Made by a program: the position numbers and the translations under genes
Assembly: GCA_002751075.1 (NCBI GenBank)
Contig: NAOQ01000068.1
Span: 102,107-166,106 of the forward strand
Origin: Ichthyophonus hoferi
Taxonomy: Eukaryota; Opisthokonta; Ichthyosporea; Ichthyophonida; Ichthyophonidae
DNA: 64,000 nt
Reading direction: 5' to 3'
Shown here: positions 1 through 13,600 of the stretch, piece after piece
Position numbering within the stretch: the stretch's first letter is position 1
Layout of the letters: every line of letters starts with the position of its first letter
Notes under the pieces: model-generated
Told to the model about the DNA's origin: nothing
What the model saw: the letters and a program-made list of their open reading frames with translations, nothing else
Database searches by the model: none

Positions 1-2311
1 AAAGGGAAAAAAAAAAAAAAAAAAAAAACAAGAAGACATGTATATATATGAGTGTATGTGCTGCTGGATAGGGCAAGGTAGAAATGAAAATCTAACCAGC
101 AGAATCAGAAAAAGGAAAAGAAAAAAAACACTTCTAAGAATTGGTGGTATTCTGTGCATTTCTTTATATAGGTAAATACAAAATAAAGGTAGCTCTAGTT
201 GCCGTGCTTTCATAGCAGGGTATTAGTTTAGTATTCATCAAACAAAATAAACAGAAAACATGTTCTATACCATTTATTTAAATATTTAAATAGGTGTGGA
301 TATCAATGAGGTCATGTAGAGCTATAGTATTTTCTTTTGGTGTTTATTTGCTATTTTCTTGAAAGGATCTTGCACATACATTTGAAAAATAAGAATACAA
401 GGATAACAAATTTCAAACTGTAATGTTTTAAACTTTTCAGTTTATAAAATATCTAAGAGACATAATCATACGAAGACTAACACAAATTCCAAGATTTCAA
501 GGTCAAGTTAACTTGTCAGAGTGTAAATTATTCAGAAAAGTTATTGCCTGGAATAACAAAAAGAAGGAATCCGGTTCAGTTAGAGTTGCACTACGTGAAA
601 GAAACCTTGCTCCTCTCATCCATACACGCCGATTGTGTGTTCACAAAATTCCCTCTGCACCCAGGATATATACTAGATACTGCAAGTATGCAATACTACC
701 TTTCGTATCGTACGTAGATGTAGGTTTCTTCTCCCCTGGAGGAATCATTTGTTTTTATATACGCTATTATCTAGATTCATGGTTTGTGTTTAACCAGTCA
801 CCTGCTCGGTAAACATATTTTAGTGAGCCTGGGTTGACATGTCGCAAAACGGAAATTCCCATATATGTCCAAAATTGCATCATTGCTGACGCAATATAAC
901 GGCGTAAACAATATGCTTCAAGTTCTGCAACGCAGAACTAGTTAGCCTGCAGATCGACGACTTAAGAATAAATACAAATGACATGAGCAATAAAACTCAT
1001 ATTTCAGAGTCCGTTTTAGGCCTATTTATAAACCTTTATTAAGGTCAGGATAAGTTAAGGATAGTTACATCATGAGTAAAGCATGAACAGGATACGATTA
1101 CCACAAATGTATCTTATGACGTAATCGAACAATGTGAAATCAATTTAGTACAGCTTTGAAAAGTAAGTGAAAAGCAATTCTTTCAAAGCCTAATAATAGT
1201 TATTTGGCTTTTTTATACAGGAAAAGTGGTACGTATTTTGAGACGAGCACTGCATTTTTTATTGTTGTATCCCTGTCGAGTGAGATGAGAATTCAGAGCC
1301 ACTTTCTTTCCGTTATTCCCATGTTAACAATAACGCACTTCATTGGCCAGTTCAGCGGAGATAAAAATATATTTAATGTTTTATAAATTTCATTGGCTAA
1401 TTATAACGCAGAGCAAGCTTATCTTATCATTTGTATCAAATTTAACTCAAGTATTAATAGATGTGATAAATGATCGTAGAATGGCACCACATTTAATTAT
1501 TTAGTTTATAGCCAATTATAAAACATGGATTATTACTATAAAAAGTTATTTTCCAACTACAGTATTTATTTATACTTTTAGATTTTTACAGTATACCTGG
1601 TCACACCTAACATAATAGTCTTTCTTCCGTTAAATAAATTTTAATTATAAAATAAGATAAATGATGTAAACCACTCCTACACAAAATTTGAGTCAGTAAG
1701 CATTCTTCTGCTTTCCTTTATTGGAGGCTACAAATGAAAATAGAGGCAGAATATCAAAACAAAAAAATATATATCTATTAGTCATGATATTGGTTAATAG
1801 CCATTAGTATTATTTGGACGGAACTACAACTAGCTATAATTGTTGTATTGAAGAATACAGTCAGATTCCATAGAACTGGTATAAAATTGATATAGACATA
1901 ATAGTCTTTCTTTTAACTGTACAACCCTTTCTTGTTTTTCAATTACCAGTTACCTAAAAAAAAAACAATGTTGTATCTGATGGTATTATAAAGAGAGTTT
2001 ATTAATCTTTATTTAAAGTTGGGCAATCTGAAATTAAGAATCGTAATTGCTTATATTGGACTAATGCAATGTGAGAGATCAATAACATGCTACTCGCAAT
2101 AACTAAAAACCCTAAAATATATCCAATTGAGTGCCTCTTCTTATCTAAAAGAAACATTTGTAATAGTAGTTAAATTATATATATTCATATCCACTAAAAG
2201 CATTTTAAAATAGCAATATTTATGACAGCCCGTTTGGGGAAAAGAAATCATAATCGCAGCCTGTGTATAACTTCCAAATATAGATTTAATGACTATCATT
2301 CATTATTGGCG
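1..2311. other. AT-rich intergenic region, no gene found
   Basis: This stretch starts with an A-rich run and holds mostly AT-rich sequence with no exon that can be joined in phase to a neighbour. The only longer open frame (513-812, plus) begins with TTG rather than ATG and has no recognisable domain. The block around 560-960 is less AT-rich than its surroundings and could be promoter or UTR of a gene outside the window, but nothing more can be supported. Confidence 0.5.
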
Positions 2312-3591
2312 TTAAAAGCCGTGTTCTAATAGATCGCTGAAGGCCTCCATAAATGCACCTGGGGGGAGACCACCAGATAGACTTAGACTCTGACCTAGCC
2401 TATTCTCTAACATAAAGAAAGGAACCGCTGTAATCCCACGCAACTTTCCTGCAGTGGTCTATAGGGTCATGATGAGTTAGAAAAGACCAGTAGATGATTA
2501 TTTATGAATAGGTAGTGGTAGTAAGGTTCCGGGGAAGTATTACAGCATAGTTTTATTGCATGTTTTGATGTTGACTACAATACCTTCTGAAAAAAATAGC
2601 TTGGTTTGTTTAATTAGCAATCTATAAAGTAATTGGGTAATCTTTTTACATTCATATATTGTTTATTCAAACAATAGCATTAATCAATCTAAATAGATAA
2701 AACTAGAAGAAAGACATGAGAAAGAAAGCATTTGGAAAAGAAACAAAACAGGGCTTAAATGTACGCATATTAATGAATGTGTAGTTGAACAACTCCAGAC
2801 TGAAATCCAGAAAGAATAAAATATACCAATACTTTATACCAAAAAATATATCAATAAAACATGCTAATAACATATACTAGTAAAATATATTAATAGAATA
2901 TACCAATATAATATACTAATAAAATGTGTCATTAAAATATCTCAATTAAACAAACAATATAATCAAAGAGTACACCTACCCTGTTTTCTACCTCTTTTGC
3001 ACCCTCTCCAGCCTTCCATGCATCTATGATCTCTTTGTCTATTCCTATAGCTATTGCTATATTCTCTAATACAGTTTCATTACCTATATCTTCACCCTCT
3101 TCAAAGTACTTCCTAAACAGTTCCCCCATCAGCCGGTCCTGTGGAAAGGTAAGGCATACATATAAAGGAAAGAGAGTATAGGTAAGAGTAAGATAGATGT
3201 TAAAAAAAAAATCAGGTCTGTGACATAATGAATAAAAAAAATACGTTATGAGCAGAAGTGGGACTGAAAAAGAGGAATGAATGAGCAATCAAGAGAAAAG
3301 CTATACGCAGTAATAAGAGGTGGAATAAGAGAAAAGAACCAAGTCTAGTATATAACCAAAGGGTCTGTAATCGGACTCACAAAGAAGTGCAAGTGTATGG
3401 CTAAATATTCTCTCCTTGTCATACCCACCCATTTAAATCAAAAAAAAAATTTAAAATATATTTCATTACGAATTCATTTCTCTTTTTCATCCTAAAATCT
3501 AAGTACAAAAATATTTGTATACATGAACAGCATTCACTCATATTTGTAGAATGTTACACATTATCACATTACCCTTTAATACATACATACA

Positions 3592-3622
<31 letters not shown>

Positions 3623-4566
3623 GTATATCACCAACACCCTCGTATTTAACTCCATAACCCATCATAAATGCACAATACACATACCTGTTTACCCGACGGT
3701 ATAGATAGGTAAGATAGTCTATGGGCGGCCTCAGAGTTAACCATACTTCTTTCACTTATAAACTTAATATTTAATTTATAAGCATCTGCTGCTTGCTGCA
3801 TCCTGTCCTTTGTGCGTAGATATGTCCCTTCACCGTATGTCTGATCTACATATTTGTCTATAGGTAGCTTTTCACCAGGTTTTGGCGAGTCTTTATTAAG
3901 AAAGTAAGGCTGTATAAGAAAGGTGGGACAACGAATAATACGTGGGAGTTGGAGTCAGTGGTAAGGAAGAGGGCATATATGCCACTAATCCACTAATGTT
4001 AAAGAAAAACTAATTTTACAGGGAACAAAAATAAAAATGTATTATTTAATTTGTCCGTTCACCTCTTTAATTACCACCCAACATGTGTATAGATTAAACA
4101 CTTCAGTTACGCTCAACATTATATATTCCCATACCCAATATTTCTGTCACTCTTCATCCTTTTAAACATTAACACAAACACAAACAAGTGCCTCTGTTAT
4201 ATATATAAAGATATTCAATCATATCAAGAGATGCATAACGATATATACATACGTTTAAATAAAGCCAATAAACGTACACACCAAAATTCACTTGTAGTTG
4301 CACAATAACTGAATTTAACACATCCTACCTATTAATGATTACAATACTGAATCCCCTCAAACATTTCACAAAAGTCGAGTTGAATATATACACAAAATCT
4401 ATACCAGCACACTTGCACAAGAAAAAAAAGTAAGTCCACCTACCAACCAAGTGATACGTAGTTCAACATTTTTGGCCCGTGCAGCCTTAAGGAGACTCTC
4501 TCGTCCTACAAAGCACCAGGGGCAAACAATATCACTAGTAATTTTCGCTATAACAGTTCGATCCAT
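2312..4566 (-). CDS. DsbA/FrnE-family thioredoxin-fold oxidoreductase
   Basis: Four exons (4566-4444, 3909-3685, 3138-2976, 2448-2312) join in phase into a 215-residue protein, the usual size for the FrnE/DsbA-like family (thiol-disulfide oxidoreductases related to 2-hydroxychromene-2-carboxylate isomerase). Seen directly: an N-terminal strand followed by SDIVCPWCFVGRE, holding the CxxC redox motif CPWC at about residues 15-18; a middle helical insert beginning PYFLNKDSPKPGEKLP; and near the C terminus ITAVPFF, the cis-proline loop that sits beside CxxC in this fold. The start is the first ATG of the open frame, just before the CxxC strand. No signal peptide is visible, so a cytosolic or organellar protein is likely. 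The substrate cannot be told from sequence. The third splice (donor GTGTAC) was chosen over a closer GTAGGT because only it keeps phase. Confidence 0.85.
3577..3620. repeat. (CATA)n microsatellite
   Basis: About ten tandem CATA units lie in the second intron, counting along the gene, of the DsbA-like gene. It is a simple repeat with no other feature. Confidence 0.85.
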
Positions 4567-4730
4567 TATTGAATACTAGCGATGGTGAAAAATATGTGTC
4601 TAGTTAGAGTTGGTGTATAATAAAACAAATTATATTTTTTATTTTGATATTACTTAATCTTTTTTCTTTTTTTGACAACTTGGCACATGTATGAAGCTAA
4701 TTATTTTGAAATGTTTGGCATGCGATCTTA

Positions 4731-4861
4731 GTATGTAATCTGGTATACAATCAAGTACGCAATCAGGTGGGTAATCTGGTAAACGATCTGGTATGCAATC
4801 TGGTATGCAATCTTGTATGCAATCTTGTATGCAATCTGGAATGCAATCTGGTATGTAGAAT
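4731..4861. repeat. 12-bp tandem repeat upstream of the DsbA-like gene
   Basis: Ten to eleven degenerate copies of a 12-bp unit close to GTATGCAATCTG run head to tail about 165 bp upstream of the DsbA-like start codon. The middle copies are nearly identical and the outer ones diverge, as expected for a minisatellite growing from its centre. Because the unit is a multiple of three it creates an open frame on the minus strand of alternating Y-Q-I-A residues, which I treat as an artefact. Confidence 0.85.
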
Positions 4862-7657
4862 GGGCGATCGATCGTGATCCCAACTCTGTATTTCTTTTGG
4901 CAGAATTTTGGAAATTTGATATGTTCAGTCCCATATAGGAATCATTTCTATATACATATCTATGTTGAACAATGAATATTAATTTTCTTAGTCAAAGGTA
5001 GGAAAATAGAAGAGTTGACTCAAAAGCAATAATGAACCATCAAAAAAGAACTTAATAATAACAAGAACATTACTCTAAGAGGCTAAGTATTATATCAACC
5101 ATAAACCACTTGAACCGATGTTGCAAAGATACACACATTTCCTATTGATTGATTTATAAGGCTAACATCTAACTGTTTTATTCTTTTGGAATTTCCCCAA
5201 CTATCTTGCCATTGCCATTTTACTAAACTATTTGTATAGGTAAACCATCATATAACTAACTAATAAGCTTCCACTTAAAATAAACTAAGAAGAGATGACA
5301 AAAGATGAATGCCTCGACTGTAGGCATTACATTTAAAAATTTAATTTTTTTAAAATGTTTTAATTTAAAAAATCGGAAATTTATTACAAAAAGATTATCT
5401 TGGTAAACACATGGCAATACACTTCACCTTGTCCAAATATTTGTTAAAAATAATAACAGATGAATGATAGTGAATTTTCTGTATTGTAGCAGCTGCAATT
5501 ACCAATTTTTATTTTTGAGTGTATATACAAAGTTTACTTTTTACAACAATAACGTTGTCATTAAAGTTTTCTATCTAGATCCATTTAGGTTTTCCAGTTG
5601 TTTAATCGAATAGCATCATTATCAAATTCAGTACCGACAAATGATATGTATAAACGTGTATGAATAATAATAAATAACCGCCTATATCAGAAGGATTTTA
5701 TTTTTTTGTAAAAATTAAATCTTATATATATATTACTATATCTTTTTGGTATGCAGATGAGCTAGTGTTTCCTGACGTCGTATGCTCGCTCTCTCACATT
5801 TTTCAGAGATATTGAATAATAGGTGCCTATTGCATTCCTTATTGTGTATTTTTTATTGAAACAATAATAATATTGTTATTATCAAAGGGATAGATATGAT
5901 ACAGATCTTTTAAAAAAATAGAAATTTCTAATTTGACTATTACTAGCCATCCGTGAACTATTAAGAACAATTGAGGTAGTAGTAAAGTATTTGCATTTGC
6001 TTGTGGTCTATTACCATACTCACTCACATTCATTGTTAGAATCAATTATTAGATCAAAACAACAGAAATATTGAAACACCTAAAACACACGGTCCTATTA
6101 TATGAGTAGCTTCACGAGTACGCATAATTTTAAGTCTGTAGACTTATTTACTTAAGCTCAATAAATATTAGCCTTATATATACCGTCATATTTGAAAGTT
6201 GATTAACTCATTTTTCATTTTTTATTTCAGAACCTCCCTGTAGGTAGGTCAAACAATAGTATTGGGCATTGCCATCATATAGTTAATGTTTATAAGACAT
6301 ATACACAGTGTACATCTGCTTATTTAAATCAAAGTCTTTTTTATTGTTCATTGTTCTTCACCCTATTTTTCTCAGGAAGATATGCATAGTCATTTAAATA
6401 ATTTTCCTTCCCATGCATATTATCTAATTTTCATTGTTGTCATCAGCATTCAAAAGTTGCTGTATAGTTAGTTAGATTAAGAATCTTAGTCTTACTCTAA
6501 ATAGTTTTAATAACTCCATAATTATCCCTCTATACTATGTGGCCTTTGTTCTCTCATTCATATTTATCAATATATTTTAGAATGAATTATAAGTTGGACT
6601 ATGTTTTGGTGTTTCGGCTGATTTCTTGGTAAAATAATTATATTGAGATACACAATATTCTCAGTAATTAGCAATTGACCCAATTCTCTCTCTCCTGTCT
6701 TTAACTTTATATATATATTTGTTCATGGACTGTTAGACCTTTAAAGTCTGGCATGCAATAATCTCTTTCTGCACTCGAGTCTTTAGACTCTGTTCTGCTT
6801 GAACCAGAATCTGTAGCAAAATCAAATTCCTCAAATAGTTGCTTTAATAAATAGAAGCCATTTGAATATGGTTAAAGCTTTACTCAGCCATTTTTCTTTT
6901 CTTTGATTCCTAGGGATTTGAACTTGGTTGCAGTTGCCGTACTTGATTTATGCTTGTATTTGAAAACAGACTTACTGGGAGTTTCTCTTCTTTATAGTGT
7001 AATTCCTATTATGATTTACTTTGAGCTTATACATATCTTTATTAATTTTAATTAAAAATCAGGATTCAAAGTAAGCCTGTGTATACAGGTTATGCAGTTA
7101 TTGGATCTGGGCCAAAACCAGTTGACCATGTGATAATCAGTTGAGTTTAACATATTGTCCAATGTGAACTTAAACATGATTGTTCTGAAACATGTTCTAA
7201 AAACCAGTCATCCAATGATTATTCAAAGGATACATAATACACAGGTATCATAAACTACTATGTATGTGATTCCAATCCAATGACTAATATTTTTCAAAGC
7301 TATGGTAAACTACAGTAAATTTCACTCCAGATTGTATTAAGCATCTGGTCACTAATTAATTCAATTAATGATGTCATGGAATTAATTCATTATTTTTAAT
7401 TAATGTCCAAGTATTAGCTATCAAGTAGACCTTCGTTCTAAAACGCTATTTTTTTTTTTAGCATTTAGAGGTTTAATGCAAGATCAACAATAGGTATTAC
7501 TAGAAGACATAAGTCATTTTTGGCTAAATATTTGCTCTGAAGCGGTAGAAGCTAAAATACTTCAACATACAAATATGTTTCAAACATTTTGCAGTAGTTT
7601 CACCATCATTGGATATAATAGTAAATTGGAACTAAAGTACAGTAATTAACTGAGTTA
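4862..7657. other. AT-rich intergenic region, no gene found
   Basis: This is the spacer between the end of the pseudokinase gene and the start of the DsbA-like gene. Only short AT-rich open frames occur and none has a domain or a joinable exon. Possible further 3' exons of the pseudokinase gene were looked for here and not found. Confidence 0.5.
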
Positions 7658-10600
7658 TCACGGAAACCTAGTAGTATTCTCCTTATAAGGATGATTTACC
7701 TTTTTTAGTTCGGTACAATTAGACAACATAGCAGAGTCACCAACTGTTTCAACCTAAAGAAAACATAATTTACTAGTGGGTAAAATGGTTATCCGCTTCC
7801 TTGGGAGCACTCTAATGAAGTGCATATTAAATGGGATCAGATTTATTTAAAAGTATAGGCCACACAGACACTATAACATATATCAAATAATATAATTTGA
7901 ATTGAGTTGTTACTATACTACATGCTTTGTCTAGTTAAAAAAAGAAAACCACTACACTGCTATTAAAATTATTATCTTGCATGTGTTCATTAATCATTCA
8001 TGACTTACGTTATACCAACTAACCTTACACCAATATGCTTCCTTTCTCACCAACCTTTACACCTCACGCACACTATTTCTAACTCACGATTTTATATAGA
8101 AAAGTTTAGTATATCATACCTGCACTACCAGACACTCTGTTTTTACAGAATCTACATCAGAATTGGTATGAGTGGATAGACCCAAATCCTGTACTATCAC
8201 ATGACTATCTTTTGACTTAAAAATATTCTCACTATCATCTTTGTTAGAGTTTTCTGTCATTGGCTCACTATATTTCTCAACTTTCATTTCCTTAGAAAAG
8301 CCAACAACAATAGTATCATCGGAGGCAGTAAGGTGTAGGTCACTCTCTTTCGGTATAGGCAGCTCATATTGTAATTCACATTTTGAGTCGTTCATAGGAA
8401 TAGGATCCTTGTTATTACCTTGTGCCTCAGGTGATGTGTCACATAATGGTATAATAATTACATCGTTGGGTTTTACCTTAATAGATATGAAGATGTATTA
8501 GGTGTGGAGGAGAGGGAGAAAATATTAAAATATGACTCCAAAAAGCCTGTTTGTCAGTCTATCTAATTATCCGCATATCTATGTATACTGTGCTGTGAAT
8601 AAAGCTTACTACATGCAACAAATATCATACATATAAAGATAAAACCGTATAGCCCTAATCAATTACTCTACCTTTTTCCTCAAGGGTTGAGATGTAGCAG
8701 CAATAAACATGTCAGCTAATACCTCAGCTAAGGTCACAAACCGAGTTCTGTATTGGGGATCTATACTCCAACAATGAAGCATCACATCATACTCAGTCTG
8801 CATGGTAACGGATGGATAAGAAAAACCAATTCACATATATATACTTGTATATTTACATGTCTAGATAAATCAAAGAAAGACATGTATGTCCTTGCATGAT
8901 TAAAAGGTCGAGAGGGTAAATATAAGTAGTATAGATACATAGCTATATATGCAGAATGGATAAATAGTATATATTAATACTCTAGTAAACATAATAATAT
9001 GATGATCATAATCAATTAAATGCATCCTATATACAGGTTGACACACAAATACAAACTCTAAGAACAATTAGCACAGATTAAAATTCTAAAACCACATTAA
9101 GAATAATGATGAAATGATACATACAGCAGTAGCGATACTTGGCTGGGATAGTCTCAAACCTTGAATAAGTATCATGTTTAAGTGGGAGAGCTATAGGGGA
9201 ATAATAGTAAATAAAAGTAATAAAATCTACTACTACCACACACTAACACTTTGCACAACATATTTCAGTTAATCCAATAACTAATACATAGTCATTTCCT
9301 TCTAATCTCTTTGAAATGCTAGACTATTGCATACCTTGATAATATAATATGGGCTGGACTATTCTAGTTGAAGTGCAAGTAAAATATAGTGTTAGTAAAC
9401 ACTTTTTTACCAGAATGTGGCACTTGGTAGGTGGTGGGTGCATTATTGTTTTTTAAAAAAGACTAAGATATGGAAAGAAAATAAATAACCATACATGAAT
9501 GTATGCACTTATGGATTTTATCATAAATTTTAAACCAAATACATTACACTTTAGGCCTTCCTCACTACATACATTACATGTATATAAAGTCAAAATTTCA
9601 AATATATGCTTATACAGTTACTATATAAGTAATTAATTACATTTTTGGAAATAGCCATTATCACTCATCATAATGACGCTATAATATATTATTAATATCC
9701 AATACTTTCCTATATTTAAATTTTAATCCATATTAATATTATTTTTTATATTCAATTTTCTATGTTGTATTCATTACAAATCTTTATCATGTCAACCATA
9801 CTACTGCAGTGTTAATCACGTGACATTATACCACTTAGACTAATCAAGCATAAAATAGTTACAAATAGTGGCTACCAACCTCCACCCCTTCATAAGGCCT
9901 CTGGCCATTTGAGAAGATCTCCCACATGACCACCTGTGGGAACACGTAGACCATCACCAGTAAGTATTATATTAGTATAGTATAGTATAGTATAGTATAT
10001 GTTATATAGAAAGCTACACCCGAGCGTGTATCAAGGGTTTGTAAAACTCTTGATACATACTAAGTAACAGAATATCATGATTGTATAGTTTAATAATTTA
10101 ATTTGCTTTAAATATAGTTTAGTAGCCAACATTATTGAATTTTCTAAATAAAGCCAGACAGGATTACTTACAACCCTGAAACACTTTAACTAAATTAGAG
10201 ATATTATGAGTGGGTACTTACAAGGGTATTAACATTTTAAAACATTCTTTGGTAACAAAATAATATGGACATATTTACATAGATCCAGATCTTATTGTAT
10301 ACAAAGGTTGTGTACAACCCACATATATCATCTAAACAATAAAGTTATGATTGGGTAGTTCCATATTGTTAGTTTTTTAAAAAAATTATTGGGAAACCAA
10401 TAATATTAACATATTTAAATACCAACAAATTAAAATATCAAATTGTGCAAATAAAGTATCACCGGTCATGATTATATAAATAAATCAAAATGCCAAAGCA
10501 AAATTCCATTGGACTAGCCCACATTTTAAGGAGTGTAAATAATAAAGGTAATATAAAAAGATCTTTATGTTTAAATGCATAGCTTCAAATAGAGTATTTC

Positions 10601-13600
10601 TTTGATTTGTATTAGCAATTCTCTATATAAATGCATATGTATATCATGCAATATATAGCGGTATGTATGTGGGTGCTTAGGAAGAGGTACATATATATAT
10701 AAAAATGTATACATGGATAGTTCTATGGCCAATTACCAATATTCCTGTGCACACGTGTGTAGATATACAAATACTTATAACAAGCCAACCATCTACCAGC
10801 TCAAACAAATGAATAGAAAGTAGAATTAATCAATAGACAATAGAAAAGAAAAAGAAAGAAATGCTAGTAATAAATAATAGGCACGACGCAATAACCTACC
10901 CCAAAGCTCCACACATCTGACCCTTCACTGTAGCGAAGATCGGAATATACCTCCGGGGCAAGCCATTCAATAGGAACGTTGCCTGTGTGTAACAAACCAA
11001 TAAGCATCAGTGATAACTGACTAACTAGTAATGGTCATCATATTTATCTCACCCTACTAAGTGGGATAGGTTTTAATAAACAATATACAGATCAGTACAG
11101 ATCAGTGACACGAGTTAGGTTTAATTGGATAAAAAATATGTGACCTTAAATGTACTGATCATTTATATCTACAAAAGGTTAATATATTACTATACTGGGC
11201 TATGGTTATTTAGTAGTATTTTTAATGCGCATTTAAGTATTACTTGAATTCGTATACTTTACACTATAAATTCAACCTAATAAATTTTTAATATAATTTA
11301 ATGATTGGCAAATATATTTTTACTTGAACACATCCACAGCATATTGGGAGATATATGTAATCATAAACTGGTCCATAACCATATCAGAGTATATCTTGTC
11401 TATTTATTGATTATCACCTTTTTAAAACATTAAAACTATGTCTGTTTGGCAACAAATGTATATTCTGTAGCCTCAGCCAGAAGTAAAGTTTTCATTATAC
11501 CCTACCTTGTCAATGATACTATATAGCCCATCACCAAGCACCAGCAGGTAGAGATACCAAGTATACACGTAAAAAAAACACAGTTATGTTCCTCCAGGCC
11601 ATCTATCCACTCTCATACATCCTATCCTACTAAAAAATCTAAATCTAGCAATATAATAATGACAAGTAACCTATCACACACCTTGCCAACAATCTTGCTG
11701 GTATTCCATAGATTCTGATGGAGTTCGAGAGAGACCATAATCTGATATCTTTACTGCTGGGTAGCCTGCAGTTATGATTGGAGGAAAGTAGATTAGTATT
11801 GACGATCATATAGGCGAGAGGTAATACATACACAGGGATATTAAACCATAATATAAATATATAATAGCAGCATAATTGAAATGCAAGTATATATATGTAG
11901 ATTCATTGAACTACAGAATATTTGTAAACGCCAAAATAACACTCAACATACGCTAATAAATACAATACAATACACCAGAAACACAATAATTACATATGCA
12001 CTTTACAACCATAAATAAAACTCTCTCCATTAACATACCAAATTGATGAACAATAGCTACATAGTTTTCCTACACATAACATATAGACAAAAATGCAATC
12101 CGTCACTTCATTGGTACAAAATCATGCTTAAAGGTATACATACTTGCAGTATACACATACACATACTATACACCTAACCATATTATAGCTTCACTTTCTC
12201 TCATTCATGTTATGCAGTCTGTCATATATATTTTTTATTAAAAGTTTAAGGGAGGAAAGATAAAAACACCCTAGATATTAGCGGTGTATATGTATACATG
12301 TATGGAAATAGATGATAGAATAATAAATGGTTGTAGCATTAAAACTATTATTAAAATTTGCTTTATTTTTATAGCTGACCTTTAATAAGCTTTTAAGAAA
12401 AAAGAACAAAAGAGAAGAGAGAAAATATTTCAATAGCAACCTAGACTATTACAAATACCTATACTATCATGCTATAACATACCATATGTGGTAGCGGTTG
12501 GGTCACTCAGCAACACATTTCTAGAGACCAGATTACCATGGACAATTCCACTGCCTGTCAGATAGGCCATCCCCCTAGCGATTTGCTGGCTAATCCATAG
12601 GCGACAATCCTGAGTGAGTGATGGCAGAGCATTCTTCCTGTGAAGGAATGTAGATTAGATTAGATTAGTAATGTAGATTAGTAATACATAACACTCCTAG
12701 TACTATAATGNNNNNNNNNNNNNNNNNNNNNNNNNNNNNNNNNNNNNNNNNNNNNNNNNNNNNNNNNNNNNNNNNNNNNNNNNNNNNNNNNNNNNNNNNN
12801 NNNNNNNNNNNNNNNNNNNNNNNNNNNNNNNNNNNNNNNNNNNNNNNNNNNNNNNNNNNNNNNNNNNNNNNNNNNNNNNNNNNNNNNNNNNNNNNNNNNN
12901 NNNNNNNNNNNNNNNNNNNNNNNNNNNNNNNNNNNNNNNNNNNNNNNNNNNNNNNNNNNNNNNNNNNNNNNNNNNNNNNNNNNNNNNNNNNNNNNNNNNN
13001 NNNNNNNNNNNNNNNNNNNNNNNNNNTCAGCAGATAGGCCATCCCCCTAGCGATTTGCTGGCTAATCCATAGGCGACAATCCTGAGTGAGTGATGGCAGA
13101 GCATTCTTCCTGTGAAGGAATGTAGATTAGATTAGATTAGTAATGTAGATTAGTAATACATAACACTCCTAGTACTATAATGAAGTCATTTTACCATCCC
13201 CTCGGATTATTATTAACTTAAATTTCTATTCTCATACTATTAATATTCATTATTTTCTTCCTTTATATCACCCAACACTATTATCCTATTACACCATCTT
13301 TACAACAATCTCCCACTGAGTTAATCTCTATTATATCCTAACCATATGGTTTTCATAATTTTAAAAAGATTGCTGTGCCAGTAAATATTAACGCAGTTCT
13401 GTTCATTTCATACACAATAATTATTTATATTCTAACAATATATATATATATATATATATACTTAATTTACTACCTTAACACTACCTCCAACGCCATAAAA
13501 ACCTACATCCTCCTCACCTCCTTACTCCCCCTTCCCCCCTGACCGTCATTACCAATGTACACTTTATTCTGTTCACCTCGCCACTCGGTCTACTATATAT

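Noticed and set aside
513-812. 99-codon plus-strand open frame
   Set aside because: It starts at TTG, has no domain and no splice context, and lies in otherwise non-coding DNA.
4728-4934. Open frame of alternating Y-Q-I-A residues
   Set aside because: It is produced by the 12-bp tandem repeat.
12665-13042. Open frames across N gap 1
   Set aside because: They consist of unknown bases.
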